Source of the DNA: Protea cynaroides
Taxonomy: Eukaryota; Streptophyta; Magnoliopsida; Proteales; Proteaceae
Length of the DNA: 64,000 nucleotides
Reading direction: 5' to 3'
NCBI GenBank assembly: GCA_028583415.1
Contig: CM053275.1
Location: forward strand, 6,267,056-6,331,055
Shown: positions 36,101 through 47,990 of the stretch, piece after piece
Layout: every line of letters starts with the position of its first letter
How positions within the stretch are numbered: the first letter of the stretch is position 1
The notes under the pieces: model-generated
Databases searched by the model: none
Seen by the model: only the letters and a program-made list of their open reading frames with translations
What the model was told of the DNA's origin: nothing
Position numbers and translations under genes: made by a program

Positions 36101-39100
36101 AATAGCCAATAAGATGACAGACTCAATCAATCCAACAAGGTAAGAACTCAAATTGCATCCTGTAATTGTAATCACACATAAAATAACCCAAGCAATGTCA
36201 TTTCAGCAGTTTCTTTGTCTTTCAGTTTTGCTTTGTAGATAAAATAAGGACCCTATCAATTTATAAAACTCAACTCATCACAACTACACTTATCCCAACT
36301 AGATGATGAAATTGGCTACACGCACCCTATCAATTTATACTACTAATATTTAATATTCCAAGTACATCAACACATTCTCACTCGCTTTTCCACATTTAAC
36401 CATAATGTAAGAGCAATGCTTTTGCAAGGAGCACATCTCAAGGTCTCTAATATACCAAGGGCCATGTAATGATTAAACTATTTCCACGACGTGCATTTCT
36501 GTGCAGAATTGCAATGAAATCTGATTCAACACTCCAAGACCCAGATTACAGAACCTGGATTTTCTCCCATTAGTTTCGAGATGAATTTTGTTCACCAGGC
36601 ACAGAATTGTAATATTATTTATGGGGGTATTTAACTGTTATTTTCGTTCATTACTTTTAGTTAATATGTGGGGTCCATTAAGAAGTTTCATTGGCTTTGC
36701 TTAGTCATTAAAATTCTCTTTGTCAGTTATGTGTGGGGCCAAGTTATCTAGAAGTTTAAAGCCTCAATATTCCTATTTAGATTAAGTATTTTAGAGTCCT
36801 AGTATTAAAAAATATTAGAGTAAAAGTTTCCTAAATTTTCTTCAGTTTTCTTATAAATCATCCATACCCACCCATACGATGGATATTCTTTTTTTTTCTT
36901 TTTTTTTTGGGGAATGGTGTGGTTATTGGTTTTCAAAATGCCTGTTATGTCTGATTCCTTTCTCACTCCTCAGATCGGGTAAGATCTCTACTCTCTCCTT
37001 CCCCATGGTATTTCTCTCTTCTTGTTTATTTCTTTTCTATATTCTCTCTCACTTCCGTAAGATCCCTATCTCCTCATCACTCCTATTTTTTCCCATTCTT
37101 TAGTTGGACAATAAAATAAGATTCATCCCTCCTCGCATCCTCCTCATCAAACAATATTCTAGGAAAAATTTTAAATCTTCTCTCCTACACCAATCGACCT
37201 ATTAATCTTCTCCTAATCCCCCCCCCCCCACTACTTAACCATCGACTGCCCTTTTTCTCTCTCAATTCACCTCATTGATCCCCATTATTCAGATGTATTT
37301 AATATTTTCATTCTTGATTTATATTCTGGAATTTAAAATAATAATTATCTTAAAATCTGACCATTTGATCTTAGATCAGAATTGCTTCAAACCTAGCCAT
37401 CAAATCGGGGTCCTTTTCCTCCCATCTTTTAAGGAGCCCATCACTTACAGATCGAATTACTTGATCTGTATCAAAATAACGTTTGCCGATAGTTTTACAA
37501 AGCCAAAATCATATTAATGAGACCTGATGGCTAAACCCAATGTGTGAATACCATCAAGACTATATCAAAAAATATAAGCAAAGAATAGATGCAGACCTCG
37601 AGCCATGCCTGGGTGGTGAAGGTGACCGTGAATAAGCTGTCACACAAACCATATCATTAGCACAATCCAAAGTTTGAGGAAGCACAAATGCAAACTAATA
37701 AATTACACCCAATGTTAAGTATTTTGAAACTGACAACGATATCGACGTCTTGGGGACCTCACTGGAGACCGCCTTCTATAGCCTCCTCCTCCATATCGGC
37801 TACTACAGATACAAAAGCAAAAATCATTATCAGAAGTGATAATAGAATATTCCTAATGAACAGGAAAATCAGAGGGATAAGAAGCTGTACCTTACACGTG
37901 CAGTCGTACGCATTTCTTGAGGAGTTTTTCTGTTCTCTTCAGCAAAAACAATGGTTATCTCACGTCCACCAATAACTTGATGATTCATCTGTCTCTTGGC
38001 TTCAGAGGCATCTTCACCATTACGAAACTTAACAAACCCAAAGCCCCGTGGTTCTCTGCAAGGATTATACCCAGAAGCATCAGAAAATGCAAAATCCTAA
38101 ACTCTGTACCGCATATTGCTTCTACATTAAACATACAAAGCTGACTTAATAAAAAAAATGCTGGTTAATTATTGGTCAAATGAAATTAGTTTTAACAAAA
38201 CCATGGCAAGACTAGGCTATAGGATAAAGGAGGGTGACGCATATCATGCTAGGTGAAGGCGAGAGGTGGAACCTGAGTCTGACCAATGACAGGCTACAGA
38301 CTTCACCCGTGGAATCTAATGGCAACTTAATCCATGCAAGTTCTGCGTGGAGTAACCACAAAACTTGGAAAGCACCATATGTGAAAAACCTAGACATTAA
38401 AAATCAAACTTTTACAGGGTAAAGCAGAGCACCAAACGTTGAGTCAAAACTCACCCGGTGTAATAGTTCTTTGGAAGATATACATCCTTCACAGGACCAA
38501 AACGTTCAAATGGGACCCTAAGATCCTCTGGCCTGCACAAAAAGCAGTTATAATAATCAGTTTTTAAAGAAATCTTAATAAAAACTGCTGAAGCAACTCA
38601 ATTTGAATTATGGAAAGAAACAGTAGATTTTAGACAATGGTTAGAATAAAAAATACAGTAAACAAACTAAGAACGAATATTCACTTAAACGTTAAAAAAA
38701 GGGAGGAGAAAGTTCATTAAAAAGAAATAAGGAAAAGGTAAAGAAATACATGCAGTATAGCCCCAGCCAAGAACACTGAAGAACCATTCACCGCACTGGG
38801 AAAGAAATAAAAAATAAATCACAGTGCACTTACTACCTGTCTTCTCAACAGCTAGAATTCAAAACTGAAATCGCACAGGGAACAGAGAGAGAGAGAGAGA
38901 GAGAAAAAAAAAGAGGTAGTGGGGGCTGGGGTTTTGCAAAACGCCTTCTGTTTAGTATTTACATGCCTCAACCCTTCAAACAAAATAAATGTTCCATCCA
39001 AAACATAGTAAAAAGAGCACGGCAAAAGACATACGAAGAAGTAAATGAACCTTCAAAACTACGCAATACTCGGCGATTCTAACTGGGAGCAGAGACAGAA

Positions 39101-39333
39101 AGGGAAAAGAAAACCCTTGACTCCACCGTCTACAGAACATAATAGATAAACGAATGCTACCTTGCGTCCAGGGCAATGTTGCGAACAAGCAATCCAGAAG
39201 GACCAGATCTTCTATCCCTGTAAGACCTGCTACCTCGGTACCTTTCCCTAGGATCATCATATCGCTTCCGTGGAAGAGGGCTTCTGCTGCGTCGGGGACT
39301 GTAGCTCCTGCTACGGCTTCTGTACCTTCCCAT
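33119..39333 (-). CDS. SCL28: SC35-like SR splicing factor (SCL28-type), 257 aa
   Basis: Seven coding exons, 5' to 3' on the minus strand: 39161-39333, 38455-38532, 37891-38055, 37738-37802, 37597-37636, 33616-33858, 33119-33128 (TGA). All junctions are GT/AG. The N-terminus (1-43) is a short RS-rich extension (MGRYRSRSRSYSPRRSRSP). One RRM follows, with RNP2 LLVRNI at 48-53 and RNP1 RGFGFVKF at 87-94, then the SCL-typical FAEENRKTPQEMR. The C-terminal third is an RS domain with consecutive SR dipeptides. Family role: pre-mRNA splice-site selection in nuclear speckles. The RS-rich N-terminal extension and RRM match the plant SCL subfamily, closest to At5g18810 (SC35-like SCL28, not the GRAS protein of the same name). 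The last exon is 10 nt; reading through the preceding donor would give a 21-residue alternative tail. Intron 5 (33859-37596) is 3.7 kb. Confidence 0.88.
33309..33405. repeat. Imperfect two-copy tandem repeat, about 51 bp, in the last SCL28-type intron
   Basis: Two successive copies of tcc(c/t)acttagatc-like sequence followed by aaattacaag and gatactaatca. They lie between the RS-domain exon and the 10-nt terminal exon. Confidence 0.75.
35457..35630 (-). mobile_element. Au-like SINE in SCL28-type intron 5
   Basis: On the minus strand it reads ggcaggccttggcgcaacgg, with the tRNA A box at 35602-35617 and a perfect B box ggttcgaacc at 35566-35575. It continues aacagcctc..gcagggtaaggct and ends ttgcattgggtacaaccttttt. 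This order and the short T-run end match the Au SINE family known across angiosperms. A small internal duplication (cacaatgg twice) is visible near 35488-35505. Confidence 0.9.
35805..35870 (-). repeat. Inverted copy of the 'tccccactaaatgaggt' dispersed repeat
   Basis: The sequence ggatccatataaccgacctc followed by atttagtggggataatg is the reverse of the repeat seen at 23606 and 53978. It lies about 180 bp from the Au-like SINE. Confidence 0.5.
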
Positions 39334-40030
39334 CTTCGCTGGTTCCTCCAAGAGAAAACCCCAAAAAGTTCCGTAAATAAAAACCCAGCAGACCCAACAA
39401 AAACAAATCAAAGAGGCAACTCCGCTATTAAGATTTCCTCGAAAGGCAAACCAAAGGACGAGGTTCGATTACTGATATGAACCCTAAGAAACGACGCTTC
39501 GGAGTCCGACAAAACCACCGAGTGAAGCGCGTTACTTGGAAAATTGAGATATACCGAGGTTGGATAGTGTTAAACGCGGGGCCGAAGATTAATCATTAAT
39601 CAGCCTCGATAAACCGGGCTGGCCCTATCTTAAGTGGACCAGACATCGATCCACCTGACCCAAAAAACCATAATGTATGGGTGGTGATTTACATGTTATT
39701 GTATAATTGACATTTACACAAGAAGTTAATGGAATCATGAGAATGGGCCTCGCACAGTTCGTATATAAGAAGATTATATACATCGACTGTGCATGAATTT
39801 AACATGTTTCACCAATCAAACTCATTATCGGTTTCTTTCTGGTTCAACCGTTGGCCGGGTTTAAAACCTACACTTGTAATTGTCACCAAATACAATTTGT
39901 TATGTACACAATTTCTTTCTAGATTTTTTTTTTTTTTAGGTTTAATGTGGTGTGACAGATAAGGAATTCAAATAACAATTTTCCAGAATCCAAATATCAG
40001 CATTTGGCCAAACTATCATACACATTAACA

Positions 40031-40770
40031 ACATGATCCTCTTAGAAAGGGAGTCATATGTTGAAGGTGAAGAATATCTTCAAAAATGAACATAGAACAT
40101 CTCAATTTGTCGAGTAAATAATCAACCACTTGTTGATTATCAAATTTCAATATCACCCGTTCTACCCCTCCATTAACTGCGACCAAAAGAGCTGTTCGAA
40201 TAGCTAATGCTTCTCTGATAATAGGATGAGTAAAAGAGCATGGTTCAGAAATCGCAAATATAGGGACACCATTGTGATCTAGGCAAATGTATCATAAATC
40301 ACCCATTGTCTCAGATTTGCAGTTGGCATCGGTATTCAACTTTAAAACACATGGTGGTGGGGGATTCCAACACTTTTGATTCAATCCCTTTTAAATATCG
40401 CTGTTATCCGTACCCGTTTTATGTCGGTGTGGAATTCTCTAACTATAAGATAGACAACCACGTTCCACATACGTAATAACCTAATAAGGAATGAGTTGTT
40501 GTTGGCCAAATACAAGATCATTATTGGCAAGCCACAGATGTCAACAAACAAATGAACATAAAGTCATGATCTCTTAGTTTCGAAGTTTACCCACCTTCTA
40601 AAAAAGAAGTTCATCCGTCAATATAATCATGAAACAATGACAAAAACAAATCTAACACCTTATAATTTAAACTATAATCAAACCAAACAGAGTGAGAAAA
40701 GGGCATTCCATGTAACCCGGACCTTTCTTCCCTATTGGATATGATTCGTAACAATCCATGTCTTTCAATT
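40031..40770 (-). pseudogene. Retroelement relic: zf-RVT plus RNase H-like (RVT_3) fragment
   Basis: Minus-strand translation of about 40040-40365 gives an RNase H-like segment with LNTDANCKS, a DHNGVPIFA strand, IREALAIRTALL and GGVERVILKFDNQQVVDYL. This is the pattern of the RVT_3 domain of plant non-LTR elements and of the 'putative ribonuclease H' family. An in-frame TGA follows the ETMGDL segment, and frameshifts separate it from an upstream stretch (about 40620-40750) resembling a zf-RVT domain (PFSHSVWFDYSLNYKVLD). It is broken and presumed non-functional. Confidence 0.72.
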
Positions 40771-42187
40771 GTCTTAATTGCATGATTTTCTTTTCCTCTT
40801 TCCAAATCTTCAAGAACCCTCAAGATCATTAGTTACTTAATTTTTTATTATTAATTGAATATTTGTTTAAATCAGATAGATTATGTTTGGGATTATCTGA
40901 ATTCGGATACCCCTACTGGCGACAGACACCTCTAAAAAGATACATGTGCGAATCGAATTCGCATTTTCGACTATCCATTTACATCCCTACGACTAAGGCT
41001 GTGTTTGGTATCATTTTTGTTTTTGATTTTTGTTATTTTTTCAAAAAGTATTTTCAAAACCATATTTGATCAAAAATAAAAAGTCGTTTGGTAACTACAA
41101 TAAAAAATAGATTGTCGAATGAAAAATAGATTTGGTATGTCTATGTCTAAAAATAATTTTTATAGATCCATTTATAGCATATTAAGAAATAGGCACAAAC
41201 AACAACCAGAGAATGTGTCTCACCCATCACTTTTAAGGAACTATCTATAATTACACCCATCTTGTGTCAACCAAACCCACTACGATAACCATGATTTGCA
41301 CTCTATCAGTTACCTGTAAATGTATTAATTAGACTTACAAATTAGATGATAAACACATAAAGATGTACATCTCATACAGAGGAATATATATGAAAAAACA
41401 ATTATGTCGTATACCTTCTGTTCTAAATCTAATAATAATTAATAAAGGTTCAACGCGACTTATCAACATTTTCGAAATCAACACAATCAAATAAGCTAAA
41501 CCAGAGAAGAAAGATGCAGTAAAAATAAAGATTTTTCTATCATTTTTAACAAAGGATTCATCTGTTCATATTAAAAGCAAAGAAGAAGGATCAAACCATA
41601 GACCGATTCTGATAATTGATTGTAAATTTAAAACTTCACTGAAGAAGTTACATGATGAAATTCTCAGTCCATATAACGCTAAAGGATTGAACAATAGATT
41701 GTATCTCTCTTCCCTTCCAATGCTTGTGCTTCCGTTACCATAAATATTAGTCTGAATGCCTACTATAACTAGTTATTTCGGTTTTCTACTGGCGGCTTCA
41801 ACTATAATCTCAGCTTTATTTATTGGTATGAACAAGATACGACTTATTTGAACTCAATTGAATGAACTTCTGTCATTTCGCCATTCCTTGCCTCGAATAT
41901 TCCCCAGGAACTTGAAATCCAATTTGTCATGATAGGTCTGAAACATATCTCCATTTGACATCCAAAACAAAATCAAGAATAATCTCAGAAAAACCCAAAA
42001 AAAAAGGAAGAGTATAAATGAATCGACCAAACACTCACATTTTGGCTCTTTGGCCTGAATTGGCTTTCCATGTGGACTCTTTTACTTCTTTAGTTTAATG
42101 GCATTTTGGAATGGCACACTAAACGCTTCTCCCAAAGTCCTAATGTCCAAACAAACAAACAAACAAATACTCATTTCACAGGATTTG

Positions 42188-42323
42188 GATCGTCTCCAGT
42201 CCGTCCAATTCATCCAGCCGTGAATGGACGGACTAGAATCAAAGGACACGCCTACCAATACATTGGGGGCGTGTCTTGTGATTCCAGTCCCTTCGATCGC
42301 GACTGGACGAACTGGAGACGATC
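42188..42323. mobile_element. Foldback MITE, GC-rich ends
   Basis: The left arm gatcgtctccagtccgtcca and the right arm (inverse) tggacgaactggagacgatc pair almost perfectly. The inner arms acacgcc/ggcgtgt flank taccaatacattggg. The same cattgggggcgtg word recurs near 54815. 136 bp, no ORF of interest. Confidence 0.8.
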
Positions 42324-42623
42324 TTTTTCCCATTTCACAATCCTTCATTTTCTTAAGAAAATGAATTAATTTGAAAGGGAAAAAAAAGAACACAACAACC
42401 AGGAAAAAAAAAACTCATCAAAGGGAAAAGGAAAAGAAAAAGAAATACTTTCCCTCCTTACCAAATGGCTTTACTCCGTCTCTTTGTATATAAGGAACTA
42501 AAGAACAACAATGGTTCCTCCAAATTTGTGCACCTCAAGTACCACATGGGACCTGTCCTCACTAACAATATCACCATCCATACCATCTGGTACAGGCACT
42601 GGAAGAAATCCCAGAAACGCAAC

Positions 42624-42772
42624 CAAATCCTCTCCTGCGGTCCTGCCGCCTGCCAAGGGCCGGATTTCAGCCGGCCCACCCCCCAATGTATTGACAGGCG
42701 GTCAGACCGAACCCCGGCCCCTAGATCGGCGGCAGGAATGCAGGAATCTCCTGCCGCAGGAGACGATTTGGA
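42624..42772. mobile_element. Second foldback element, GC-rich, with CCTGCCGCC arms
   Basis: The left arm aaccaaatcctctcctgcgg followed by tcctgccgcc matches, as an inverse, the right arm ggcggcaggaatg...cctgccgcaggagacgatttgga. The centre contains ggccgg pairs. It is strikingly GC-rich against its AT-rich surroundings. Confidence 0.7.
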
Positions 42773-44416
42773 TCCGAACCAGAAACACATCATCCTGGCT
42801 TTCTCAATTCCTTTTCCGACGTCCACTCCAAGCAACCCTCCGTAGCTGGCTTGTGGAAGACGGTCAGACTCTACACCAACCAAACACAATCCATCATCCG
42901 TGGCTTTCTCAATTCCTTCTTGGGGTTTCCTTCCTCACATGAAAAAAGTGCTTCTACAACTCATCCCCAAGGCACTATACATAGCCAGAAGGGAGGACAA
43001 ACCCTGCAACTCTGTTTGAGAAGAGAAAGCAGAAAGGGAAACGTCCAGGGAAATGTTATGTTAAATTTTTATTTTACGCTTTTACCCTCGATTTAAGAGT
43101 TGTTGGAAATGAAAAAGCACGTGGAACTTAAAAGATGGGCAAAAAACATTAAAAATGATTTTTAGGCAAAAAACAAAAAGAGCTCTCAATCTTTTGAATT
43201 TGGGCTTATTTTTGTTTTTACTTTTCATAAATAACACTTAAAAATCATACCAAACACCTAAATAAACAAAAATTTATTAGAAAAATAAAAATAAAAATGA
43301 TACCAAACACAGCTTAACCTCTCTTTGGTATAATTTTATTTCTCATTATATGTTATTTTGAGAACTAAATTAATAAAATAAATTTAGGGTGAAAAATATT
43401 AGTTGTTTAGTTGCAATGGCATAGAATGATTTATAAAAATAAAAATAAAAATTGATAACCATTATAAATGTTCTCCCCATTAATATTGAACTTCACCATT
43501 CCTCAAGAGGTGGTTCCCATTTGTGTATAGTTATTGTTGGTTGAAATATGGATTGTTTGGTCTCAATGGATATTTTAAGCCGTGGAATTAAGAGGTGAAG
43601 GTTTATTTTATTCAAGGAATCAAATGAAAGAAGTTTTCTTCGTATCTTTTATTTATTGAAAACAAACATTAAAATATTTATTTTACATATAAAATGTTAC
43701 ATGAAAATTTTTACTGTAAAATTTTACGTCAAAACAACCGGAGCTATAAGGGAACTTGGGCAAATATAGGTTAAGTTTAGAGGACAGAAATTTTCCCTAA
43801 TCTTGAGTATTTGTTGTGAAAGACTGTTTTCATTATCATCTGAAGTTGTCAATTCTTATAGCTGCATAATTAAACCTAGAACAGAACCGATCAAAGCCCT
43901 CCATGGATGATTGCTAGTACTGAAATATTTGGACTGACTGACTAGGAAAGCCAAATCCCACTCAGCAAAGCTTTTCTGTCAAACCTTTGATCCATTTTCA
44001 TGATCACACAAAACTGTTAAACAGCAAAACCTGTGCTAAGTCTATGCTGCAAAACTAGACAAAGTACTATTGAATTGTGCTTTATCATAGCCAGCATCAC
44101 TTGAATTTTGACACAAATATCATCAAAGGATCTGTCTAGAGGACACTGGGGCACACATTGGTCATCACAGAAACCACAATATTCAGGGATAGTTTCGATA
44201 TTTAAGGGAGGGGTTGGGAGGGTATTGCATGATCCAACAGACACCGAGCCCCGAGCCCTGGTGTTGACAGGAGTATCCATCATCATCAAAAGCTTAAAAG
44301 ATGAATACACTACATCTATGGCAGTTTAGGTTTATCTGACATCAGTCCATCAAAGACTTCTCCACAGACCACTTGAAAACAGCTCATTAAGCAAAAAAGA
44401 TCCCGTCTGGCTGCCC

Positions 44417-44480
44417 AGCGGCAGTGAGGATCCCAGCCATCCCGATGCACTATGAGCAAACTGGGATCCTCACTGCCGCT
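44417..44480. repeat. Perfect 20-bp inverted repeat hairpin
   Basis: agcggcagtgaggatcccag at 44417-44436 is the exact reverse complement of 44461-44480, with a 24-nt spacer. Pairing fades outside this arm. Probably a short MITE or its relic. Confidence 0.85.
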
Positions 44481-45089
44481 TGCTGTTAGTACAGAGGATT
44501 CCAGTTCCTCATTAAGTGCCCAGATAAAACTTCTACGACTCTGATTGCTTGGCATCGTCTATGGGTCTCTGTGGTTAAAGGCAGAATCCCACAGGACTTA
44601 CCATGGACATAGACTCAGCAAACTCTTACCTAGCATTTTCATGATGGGGCAAAACTAGGATTGTATTTAATACAGCCCATCTCAGCAGAGAATCAGCCTT
44701 CTTGTGTGTGCAGCCCAAGCCTTTGAGTAACCTGTTCAGCTCTGTTCATAAACATGAAATCAGGATTTAGTAACTTCACTACTTGAGGCTTGAAATTATC
44801 CAAGGAAACAATCTATTATCTGTATTAGTGGCACACATACAGGGGAATGGGAACCATCACTTCCCAAAAATCAATTGAGCAAATCTCTGCAACAGATAAA
44901 TCCAATAGTGTTACCACTTAACCATGTTTGAACTGTACCTTTTTCACTCCCACTTCCTTGTTTTCTTAACAGCAAGAAATTCAATGGATAGTTTGACCAT
45001 GAAATCTTGTTATTTGTAACTAATCTGCCGTACTAATGGTACCACCCTGTTTGTATGCCATTTTGATGGCAACAACAAGCTTGTAATGT

Positions 45090-45363
45090 TCATTGATAAA
45101 CATACTCGATTTCCCTTCCCTCAGAATCCCAAACCTTATCAATATCAGCAAGACCTCCAGAGTAACCAAATAAAATGTATCCTGTTGCCACACCTGCTAG
45201 TTCAATACGTGGGAATCTGTTCAACATCTGCAGAAAAGTATGCCCACCTATAAAAATTTGGTTCATGCCATCAGGGCAGTATAACAACTACAAACAGCTA
45301 AAGGATTTAACAATGGGACTCACTTATAAGTGCAGTCCGTAAATGCTTATGCAATTGTTCCAT
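45090..45363 (-). CDS. Unnamed small protein, 65 aa, two coding exons
   Basis: Exons 45324-45363 (ATG) and 45090-45247 (TGA) are joined by a GT/AG intron with a strong GTGAGT donor, and the frame is kept. The protein is a short amphipathic start (MEQLHKHLRTALIS), then an aromatic/basic stretch (LQMLNRFPRIE), a weak hydrophobic span of about 17 residues (LAGVATGYILFGYSGGL) and an acidic tail (DIDKVWDSEGREIEYVYQ). An AG acceptor sits three bases before the ATG (GTTATG), so a non-coding 5' exon ending near 45643 (donor GGTAAGG) is likely. I do not recognise the family. A small single-pass membrane or mitochondrial protein would fit, but that is speculation. Confidence 0.6.
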
Positions 45364-45642
45364 AACCTGCAACCACAAACCAGATTGAGAAAACCTACAG
45401 TACCAAGCAACCAAAATTTTCTTACTAGAGAGTAAATAAAGAAACAACCCAATACTGATTGATAATGATTTAGAAGTAGGAACACAAGAAAAGTAAAAAT
45501 TAAGCAAGCAGGCACTATCTCCAGTCAATTAGTGTTTTCCCCAGAAGATTAATCACACATCAAGCAAGCAGGCACCAAAATTGGCACTATCTATTCCGTG
45601 TGCTCGTACAAATTAAAGCCAGCCAAGCATCGAAGGCCTTAC

Positions 45643-45690
45643 CCAATATCTGAATTTGGAGTTCGCCGCTACTCTCCATCATAAAATTTT
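45643..45690 (-). other. Possible 5' UTR exon of the 65-aa gene
   Basis: A purine-rich stretch ends in a good donor (ttg|gtaagg type, GT at 45641-45642). It contains two ATGs whose reading frame, after splicing to the next exon, stops a few codons beyond the main ATG. That would make a small overlapping upstream ORF if transcription starts far enough upstream. The 5' limit is unknown. Confidence 0.3.
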
Positions 45691-46140
45691 AGTATTGCTT
45701 TCCAGAAGTTGGAAAACATGGAAAATTTAGTACCCTTCTCAATCGGCTGATTGATGATGATTTAGAAGACGGAAAAGACGAAAGGAAAATAAATTCCATC
45801 TGCAAGAAGCTACAATTTTACTGCAACCATTTGTTTAGCAGAAGAAAAAATAGAATGGAAATAAAACATAGGATCTATTTTTTTATAAGTAAATAAAAAC
45901 TAGGGCTTTATAAAACAGTGGATCAGTAAATGCAACATTTCCACTAATATTGCGAAAGAAACTGTTATGCACAACTGATCGTAAAAAATTATCATCCACT
46001 TTTATAAGAGGATATAGAATTCCCCATGGATGGAACATACTTCAAATCACTAGTACATAAGAGATCCCATCATAAAAGAAAAAAAATTCTTATCCTTTCA
46101 AAAAAAAAAAAAAGGGAGGGGGGAGACGATACACGAAAAA

Positions 46141-46655
46141 CTAAAACTCCTGTGATGCAGATCCATTCTCGCCTTTCTTTCCAGTCTTCTTCGGCAACAG
46201 AGTTTGATGAATATTGGGCAAAACACCTCCGTTGGCGATGGTAACGGTGCCAAGAAGCTTGCTCAACTCCTCGTCATTTCTCACTGCGAGCTGTATATGT
46301 CTCGGAACAATACGATTCTTCTTGTTATCTCTTGCTGCGTTTCCAGCAAGTTCAAGAACCTGATTTAAAAATAAAAAATACAAAAGTAGGGTAAACAACA
46401 GATCAATCGCTTAATAAACATTAAAATTTAACAAGGAAGAAAACAGAATTGACATACCTCAGCCGCGAGGTATTCAAGGACAGCAGATAGATAGACCGGT
46501 GCACCTGCACCAACACGCTCGGCATACTTTCCAGCTTTAAGGAATCTGGCGATCCTTCCGACTGGGAATTGCAGACCGGCCTTATGAGATCTGGAGACGG
46601 ATTTTGAAGATTTAGGCTTCCCTCTCCCACCCTTCGTTGATGCTGTGGAGCTCAT
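46141..46655 (-). CDS. H2A.X: Histone H2A.X, copy 1, 138 aa
   Basis: Exons 46458-46655 (ATG) and 46141-46359 (TAG), with a 98-nt GT/AG intron after the YLAAE codons. The core has KAGLQFPVGRIARFLKAGKY, the acidic-patch stretch of the EYLAAE/VLELAGNAARDNKK region, and LPNIHQTLLPKK. The C-terminus ends GSASQEF, the SQE-F motif phosphorylated by ATM/ATR at DNA breaks, which defines H2A.X. It is a nucleosome component used in damage signalling. It lies head-to-tail with copy 2 about 1.9 kb away. Within about 250 bp upstream I see no perfect E2F site; a partial histone-octamer-like CACGGATC is at about 46864-46873. Confidence 0.95.
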
Positions 46656-47558
46656 AGCTTCTGTATCTTCGGATGTAAATTGGCACAAACTGATACGAGA
46701 TACGAGTAGAAACTTCTCTTCTTCTTTCCTGTCTGCTCTCCACACACGATCACAGTTCCAATGGAGGGAAAATAAAATTTCTCATACATATATCATACAG
46801 GGCGCAGGAGAGGATTGACAGTTGCACGAACAGTCCTTTCCTTCTATTCGTCCGTCAATGAGCACACGGATCACCAGAGTGGAAAATACTTGTCTCTTTT
46901 ATTTTCTTTCTTATCACGTTAAGGTTATGTTTGGAAAGAAAATGAATTTTTTGAATTGGAGAGGTACGCTACTAACTCGTGCCAAGAGGGAGAGGTACGT
47001 CATTGGCCTGAATTACTAATGATCTTTGGAGATTGGTTATTGCTGTACGCTAAAAACCTTGCCTCAATTAATCCTAAACAAATTCTAATTGAATTATTAT
47101 TAAACATGTTTCAGGGTTGGGGGTATGGCATATCTTACCAGTTTGTTCCAGACTAGCCTGAAACAGGTCCAAAAAATCAAACTGATGAGCCCAAACCCAA
47201 TAATAGGCCAGACTAAACGGAAGATTAAACACTAAACTGCACTACTTCAGCTTTCTAGATGGTCTTAATGAGTTTCTTACAGGACTTTGAACCCGAACCT
47301 GCCTGTTAATTAATGAACATATTAGAGTCCACCCAACCCGAATCTCTTAACAAACATGTTCTGATAAATAATCATGTCCAATAAAATCCTACATCATTTT
47401 AACCTAAACCAAAACCAGTTTAAACTGACCCATTGACACCCCTACATGATATACCAAAGGATTTGTATATTAAGGCAAAGTTGCAAACGTGAGAGGACCC
47501 CAAGTAAAGAGAAACCCTCATGGCATACATCTTGATAAAAAAATGACTCTTACAATGT

Positions 47559-47918
47559 TAAGGGCCGTTTGATAAAAGTTCTATTCCGGACTCCTTACTT
47601 CCAGTTCAAATTTCTACTGGGTGGTGGTGGTGACGATCATGGTGGGTAGTGGTGTGGTGGCAAGTGGGTAATGGTGGTGGTACTAGTGGCGATGGTTGGT
47701 ATTAGTAGTGGTGTGCGATATTTTTTTCTTTTCCCAAAATGTGTTCCAGAGTAAAAAAAAACATTTATTTGGTACTCCAAAAATTTAAATTCTAAAGTCC
47801 ATTTAGAGTCGATACATACATTCTGTGAGAATAAAGAATCTGAACCGGTTTATCAAACACGATTCTACTCTTCGGGAACCAAAATCCAAATTCTAAAGTA
47901 TTATCAAACAAGCCCTAA
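47559..47918. mobile_element. hAT-like MITE with internal GGT-rich tract
   Basis: The ends read taagggccgtttgataa and, inverted, ttatcaaacaagccctaa. The interior has a GGT/GTG-rich tract at 47618-47727. Also present is a second inner inverted motif, ggtttatcaaacacg, near 47850. The TIR type matches plant hAT MITEs, but no clear 8-bp target duplication is seen. Confidence 0.65.
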
Positions 47919-47990
47919 GAGTGATGAATGGATTTTTCTATTTTTTAATACAGACGAAGGGCATAGGCTCCTTGCGAGCCGAAGATCCAC

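Larger units (their letters stand above)
40994..43316. mobile_element. 2.3-kb non-autonomous element with long TIRs
   Basis: The left end taaggctgtgtttggtatca continues tttttgttttt; the right end is its inverse, ending atgataccaaacacagctta. A core of about 21 nt (gctgtgtttggtatc then attttt) is identical. Subterminal DNA at both ends is A/T-rich with repeated aaaataaaaa words. No transposase-like ORF is present. Two smaller foldbacks (42188-42323, 42624-42772) lie inside. A clear target duplication was not found, so the superfamily is open; the ends resemble plant hAT MITEs. Confidence 0.6.
39334..45089. other. Repeat-rich intergenic interval
   Basis: Starts with the promoter and 5' UTR of the SCL28-type gene, then a retroelement relic (40031-40770), a 2.3-kb TIR element (40994-43316) with nested foldbacks, and a hairpin near 44417-44480. 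Apart from the small gene that begins at 45090, no coding gene is supported. Confidence 0.6.

Noticed and set aside
33119..39333. Linking this gene to the mitotic regulator also called SCL28
   Set aside because: That regulator is a GRAS protein (SCARECROW-LIKE 28). This gene has an RRM and RS domain and is the SC35-like protein of the same abbreviation.
42458..42942. Long open frames on both strands
   Set aside because: They lie in a GC-rich foldback where stops are rare; no domain and no splice pattern.
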